Source: Ehretia macrophylla
Lineage: Eukaryota > Streptophyta > Magnoliopsida > Boraginales > Ehretiaceae
Direction: 5' to 3'
Assembly: GCA_037974665.1 (NCBI GenBank)
Contig: CM075768.1
Span: forward strand, 9,345,501-9,409,500
Length of the DNA stretch: 64,000 nt
The translations under genes and the position numbers were made by a program. A model generated the notes under the pieces. It did not search any database, had not been told where the DNA came from, and saw only the letters and a program-made list of their open reading frames with translations. Shown here in pieces: positions 59,429 to 64,000 of the stretch; positions within the stretch are counted from its first letter, which is position 1, and each line of letters starts with the position of its first letter.

Positions 59429-60450
59429 TGTGAGACCCCGAATTCGCCCTAATTTGCAAATACGTGTTTTATCTATTTAAATGCTATTATAAATAATATA
59501 TATGAATTTATATGTGATATTAAGTAATTATATATTGATTGTGCATTTAAAATATATTTGCAAAATAAATAGTGTGACTTTTCAACTTCTTTTGCAAAAT
59601 TGAGTTTTGTACCTTAAATGTATGTATATGTATGCTATATAAAATGTTATCTATTTTTAGACTACTAAATATAGTATATAAGTTATATTTAGTATATATA
59701 TGTATTGTAGCCTAAAAACAACTAAAAAACACAAAGTTGACAACTTTGACTTTTGATTATTTTGTTGACCAAGCTTATATATATGCATAATATACACATA
59801 AATCAGCAAAATAAGCTCAAAACACCTATTTTCTCACCTAGTGGTCGTTCACCTTGAGGGAGAAGGAAGAAATATTTTTAGTTAGGTTTTCAAAGTAAAT
59901 TTGGCATAGAATCTTTATTTCAAAGCCAAATTGATTCATTCAAAGCTTGAAATTGCTTGTTGAGCAATTATTCTACACATTTCTAACCTTGCTTCAGATC
60001 AAAGGTGAGGGAAAAATTAGTTCATTATTTTAAAGTTGAGTTGAATTTTTGGTTGATGCATTTGTAGTTACTATTTTGTTAAATTGATGTTAGATTATTG
60101 CTTATTAGATGATAAGGACCAACTATATGCATTTGTAGTCATTTTAAATGGTAGTAGCATGTATTTTTATTTTATGGGTATTTAAATTGATATTTTGGGT
60201 TATATTGAAATATTTGGAGTTGTAGTAGTTGAAATTGAGTTGTAGTTGCTTCTATAGACTTGTTAATTATTGTGTAGTAACGTTGTAATGCCAAATTTTC
60301 AATTTGAATGTCATAGCAAAAGTCGAAAAAATCAGCCATGAATGCCTTGCCATTTTTAGCTTGTTGGGCTTGTTTTGGGTGACTTTTGGTTGGTTTCCGA
60401 GGGGGTTAATGTATTTGCATTAGTGGTTGAGTAGTAGGAAAAGGTTCGGG
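59429..60450 (+). mobile_element. LTR D4, 5' part
   Basis: Starts TGTGAGACCCCGAATTCG. It shares with B the blocks TTGTTGACC, CACCTTGAGGGAGAAGGA, the donor AAAG|GTGAGGG (GT 60005) and GGTTTCCGAGGGGGTTAATG. It is interrupted at 60450 by A3. The rest, if present, lies right of the window. Confidence 0.75.
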
Positions 60451-63171
60451 TGTAGCGCCCCGATCCCGCACGGGACCGAGACTTCTATCGATCTCTCTAA
60501 TCTCAACCCGATCCCAAACCCGGACACAGATTTTAGGAAAAACGGACAGAGTCTCCCCTGTACTGTGGACATTCTGGAAACCTATAAACATAATATAAGC
60601 CACAATACAACTAAACTCTAACTCCAACAACTCCAACTCTAACTATCCCAACTTCAAGGCCATCCAAGCCTTAAGCAACACAAGACAATATAAATACATA
60701 CAAGCATGCAACAATGGTCTTAAAATCTTTGTGTTCATTCGCTTATCATACCATTCTATGTTAGCAATTAAACATTCTTAGAAAATTAAAGCCAACCATA
60801 CATCCGTTCATTCACACCCAAGCATACAACAAAGCTAGAAGCAGAAGCATAAGTTATTACATGCCACAATTCCATAACATTTACTACATCCACTTAGCTT
60901 TTAAACTTGCAACTACCCAAATATATACATAAGCCCTTAGGCTCCAAAATAGAACATAAAGTAGAACAAGCAAGATCTTCCACAATTTAGCAGGAAATCA
61001 CTCCAATCTCAAGTAATAGCACATAGCAATCAAGGCAACTCCTCCAACTGCACCACCTGAAACATGTTTAGCGAGGTATGAACAATCACAATTGCCCAGT
61101 GAGGGATAAGGTCTACCGGGGACGTGCAATGCAGCAGTTAGTACAAATAAAGCATTTTACAACCAAAGAACAATTGAAACAACAAGTTACCACACATTAA
61201 AAAGGATACGATTCACTTTGTTCTTCAATCACGAACCACGAGTCACGAACTAAAATCCTGATGCAATAATGACACTGATATCGATAAGCCGGCATCCCCT
61301 TATAACTTCAAAGTGGGTGTACTCCGGATGTACTCCGAAATCCTATGACCCAACTCTCCCTATGAGGCATCCCAGGCGAGAGAGGGACTGGGCAACCATG
61401 GTAGCCGAGGTAGACCGACAAGCCCAATGCCGCCCGGTTTCCATGACACTACTATGCCCAAATGGTTGTGCACCCACGATGCAATGCACTCAAAATGATA
61501 ACAATAGAATAAATCAATAAACACATGATTGAGGGACAACAAAGTAGCTTGCCCTCACACACAATATATAGAGAATAAGTGCACATAATCGAGGTACAAG
61601 TAAATAAACTATTATGCACATAAGGATGAAGACTCCCTCACCTGGAATTAAGCCAAGCACGCTAAAAGAATAGTTCAGATTTACTTCAACTCCCCGAATT
61701 AGCTCAAGTATGCAATCCTAGGGTGTTCATATAAGTTTAACAATTAACTATATCAATTCCAACTCAACTCTTACTTAACTCAACCCTACAACATTAGAAG
61801 CTAGATTTATAATCACTTATTCACACAAGTTTATAACCCACACACAATTAAGCTACAATGTTCACCTTACCATATCATTAGACAACATAAGATATATTAG
61901 AAGCATCAAATACCATTAAGTTAAGATCATAAGTTATAAATTCCAATTACGTTTAATTACAATAATCAATAATCATATAACTAGATGAGTTATCCTTATA
62001 GTTCTACTCACTTAGCATACAATGTTTATTAGAGTTTGATCTTAACAATGTACAAGTAATATAAACATTATAACAAGATATAAGCATTAAATATGAAAAT
62101 AACTATACCAAAAAAAGGGGTCAATGACCGATGATCACAAAACTTCACGAAATGCTCACAAATGCCATATAATAACATGTAAAGACAAGATATACAAGCA
62201 CCAAAGCTAATTCAAAGGCTAAGCATAAAAACCCCGAGTTTCCCTTTTGTTATCCGAAGTCATTTAACTCCAAACTGAAGGCTAAGGCTCAAGATTCACC
62301 AACTAACTATTCTAATATTTTAGTTACACATTATGGCACACTTAGAACCCTTGAAATCATTCATTAACCCGAATTAGCCACAAAAGCCCCGATTACCCCT
62401 TTTTGCGTTTGTACTACAATTATCTTAACCAAAGCTCAACTAAGAGTTAGAAAAACACATTTAGTCCCTACTTACCCTAAGAACACCAAATATATCAAAC
62501 AAATTCACCCAGATTTACGTTTGACCCAAAACCCCTTTGTAACACAAGCCATTTTTCTTCCAAACACAAGTTAATGTTCTAGTTAAGCGAGCGGACTATT
62601 CCATACTTTTAATTATCCCTTATGGCACCCCTAGGACCTTAGAAACTACCCGATTACCCGCGTTTAGTCCCAATTTTTCCTTTGTGAGTTTGTACTACAA
62701 GTACCCTAACCGAGACTTAACCGAGGTTTAACAAAGCATATATAGCACCTATATAGCCTAAGAACACTAGATGTAATGGCCAAATTAACCCGGATTTGCA
62801 TTAACCCCGAAAGCCCTTTTTAAAAGTCGCATATTTCACGTGTTAGCTAATTTTTGAGCAATTTAATGTCATGTGGCTATTAAACTATCTTTATTAACAT
62901 CTAAGGCACCTACTAGAAGCAATGAATCAAGCCATATTGCACAATTCCATAAAACCCTAGAAAAACATCACTATTCATGCCATACGATCAATGAACGAAT
63001 TCAACCGTTTAAACTACGAAACAATAGCATAAATAAGGTCTCTACTACTTATATACAACATACATAAGCATCTTTAAGCATTACATAAGTATTTGATAGC
63101 AAATCCATGAATTCAAGAAAAGAGCAACATTTTTAAAATGCACAAACAAGCATGAAATCCCTCACCTAAAG
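60451..63171 (-). mobile_element. LTR A3 (A-like), broken by B5
   Basis: Starts TGTAGCGCCCCGATCCCG and follows the A2 LTR order in minus orientation: H2 61079-61098, acceptor TTTCAG (plus CTG 61057-61059), H1 61530-61557 and donor AGGTGAGGG (about 63165). It is interrupted right at the donor by B5. It is more diverged from A2 than A2's LTRs are from each other. Confidence 0.82.
61530..61557 (-). other. Hairpin H1 with CTACTTT loop (A3)
   Basis: On the minus strand TGAGGGCAAG, loop CTACTTT, GTTGTCCCTCA. The outer six pairs and inner CAA/TTG pair; there is one bulge and one mismatch next to the loop. Confidence 0.68.
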
Positions 63172-64000
63172 TGTCACGCCCCAACTCGACTCCTCCTATA
63201 ATCAGTCAGGACGCAACGGAATTTCGGCAGTATAACGACAGTAAATAGGATACCGAGGCTCTAAACCAACCTCCATAGGACATCATACCTCAACTCCATA
63301 AACCATACAACAAATAACTCCTCAATAACATAATAACATACATCATGACCATATCATACAATAAATATTCCTCGTTATATGCCTCCGTTCCAACATAATA
63401 CATGAACCCTTAATATACAATACAAAAACATATTGAGCCAATCTAGCAACCTAATCATAAACAAAAGAAAGGCTACTAAGACAACATCAACTAATTCATT
63501 AACTTATCAACATCTTATACATTATAAACTACAAAGCAGATAAAAGTCTACTAAATTAATTTACAAGATAATAAAACATGTACGACATCATGGATAAGAC
63601 TCTGGAACATAGGACTCATCCACGTAAGGCACGTTTTCCACATTCTCCTCTTCAGGAGGCACGTACCCGTAATCCTGCAAAAGTACACCTGTATGCATGC
63701 AATAATAGAGAGTGAGCTTATATAAAATAAGCCCAGCGAGGATCCGATAGATCTCGAGCAAGGTCTACTAAACTCCTTGGAAATAATCCTTTGAGTCAGT
63801 AAACACAGAATAACATAAATAATACTATCATCACATAACTATATGACCATTCAATAAAGGATACTCTCTCTAGTTGGTGTAGCTCCAAACGCCATCACGA
63901 TCTCAACCATTCTTCTTGTAACTCCCCATTACTCACGCACCCGGGGTACCCCCAATAACCTCGCCCTCCATGACACCTCCGTCATGCGAGCTGGAGGCAA
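63172..64000 (-). mobile_element. LTR B5, partial (runs off the window)
   Basis: B family in minus orientation, starting TGTCACGCCCCAACTCGACT. It contains the short frame 63688-63588, acceptor (plus CTG 63689-63691) and H2 63713-63735 (TGAGCTT with AAGCCCA). The part that should contain H1 is beyond the window end. Confidence 0.88.
63588..63688 (-). other. Conserved short reading frame after the LTR acceptor (B5)
   Basis: Same phase as the other B copies. It has DYGYVPPEEENVENVPYVDE, i.e. three extra residues compared with B2, then SYVPESYP and TGA. The length difference keeps the frame. Confidence 0.52.

Noticed and set aside
1..64000. Intact host gene or tRNA/rRNA gene
   Set aside because: No conserved host protein domain with plausible exons, and no complete tRNA cloverleaf. 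The only Pol III boxes belong to the SINE.

Overview
The window is gene-poor, AT-rich plant nuclear DNA, probably from a eudicot with a large genome, made almost entirely of transposable elements nested inside one another. The evidence is plant-type Ty1/copia (SIRE/Maximus-like) gag-pol remnants, a Ty3/gypsy gag remnant, a Mutator-like (MULE) transposase, a LINE tail, a tRNA-derived SINE, and many very long (about 2.4-3.0 kb) LTRs with tRNA-iMet-type primer-binding sites. I found no intact host protein gene, rRNA, tRNA gene or CRISPR array, and I do not name a species.

Nest 1 (1-28701). A MULE on the minus strand is split in two: its transposase C-terminal part lies at 1-462 and its N-terminal part plus terminal repeat at 26361-28701. 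The cause is a minus-strand copia element (463-26360). Its right LTR holds LTR D-outer (5173-26077, 5-bp duplication CCCCT). D-outer holds LTR D2 (about 6161-24649). D2 holds three insertions: A1 (6472-9607), solo LTR B2 (9915-12673, duplication AACCC) and gag-only element C (13715-23783). C's left LTR holds solo LTR B1 (13747-16247, duplication GGAGC). That makes six levels.

Nest 2 (30198-56286, duplication ATTAC). A second minus-strand SIRE-like copia is degenerate but readable from gag to RNase H, with an extra 3' ORF. It is broken by a complete non-coding LTR element A2 (34345-40857, duplication CCCTT, inside RT), an Angela-like solo LTR E (42286-44729, inside the integrase zinc region) and a complete non-coding LTR element B3 (47090-55075, inside the right LTR).

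Between and after the nests: 28702-30197 looks like older non-element DNA with a short plastid rpoB-like stretch. 56287-59428 carries a SINE and a LINE tail. From 59429 to the window end a third nest begins (D4, broken by A3, broken by B5).

Most interesting signal: the long-LTR families A, B and D, with C sharing part of it, have a common internal architecture although their sequences have diverged. In order it has a splice-donor-like AG|GTGAGNG; about 1.2-1.5 kb later one or two hairpins with a near-invariant CTACTTT loop and covarying stems; a second covarying hairpin TGAGC...GCTCA; a splice-acceptor-like CAG; and a short, often acidic reading frame kept in one phase. This suggests an intron and a structured RNA inside the LTRs themselves. 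I know of no description of it.
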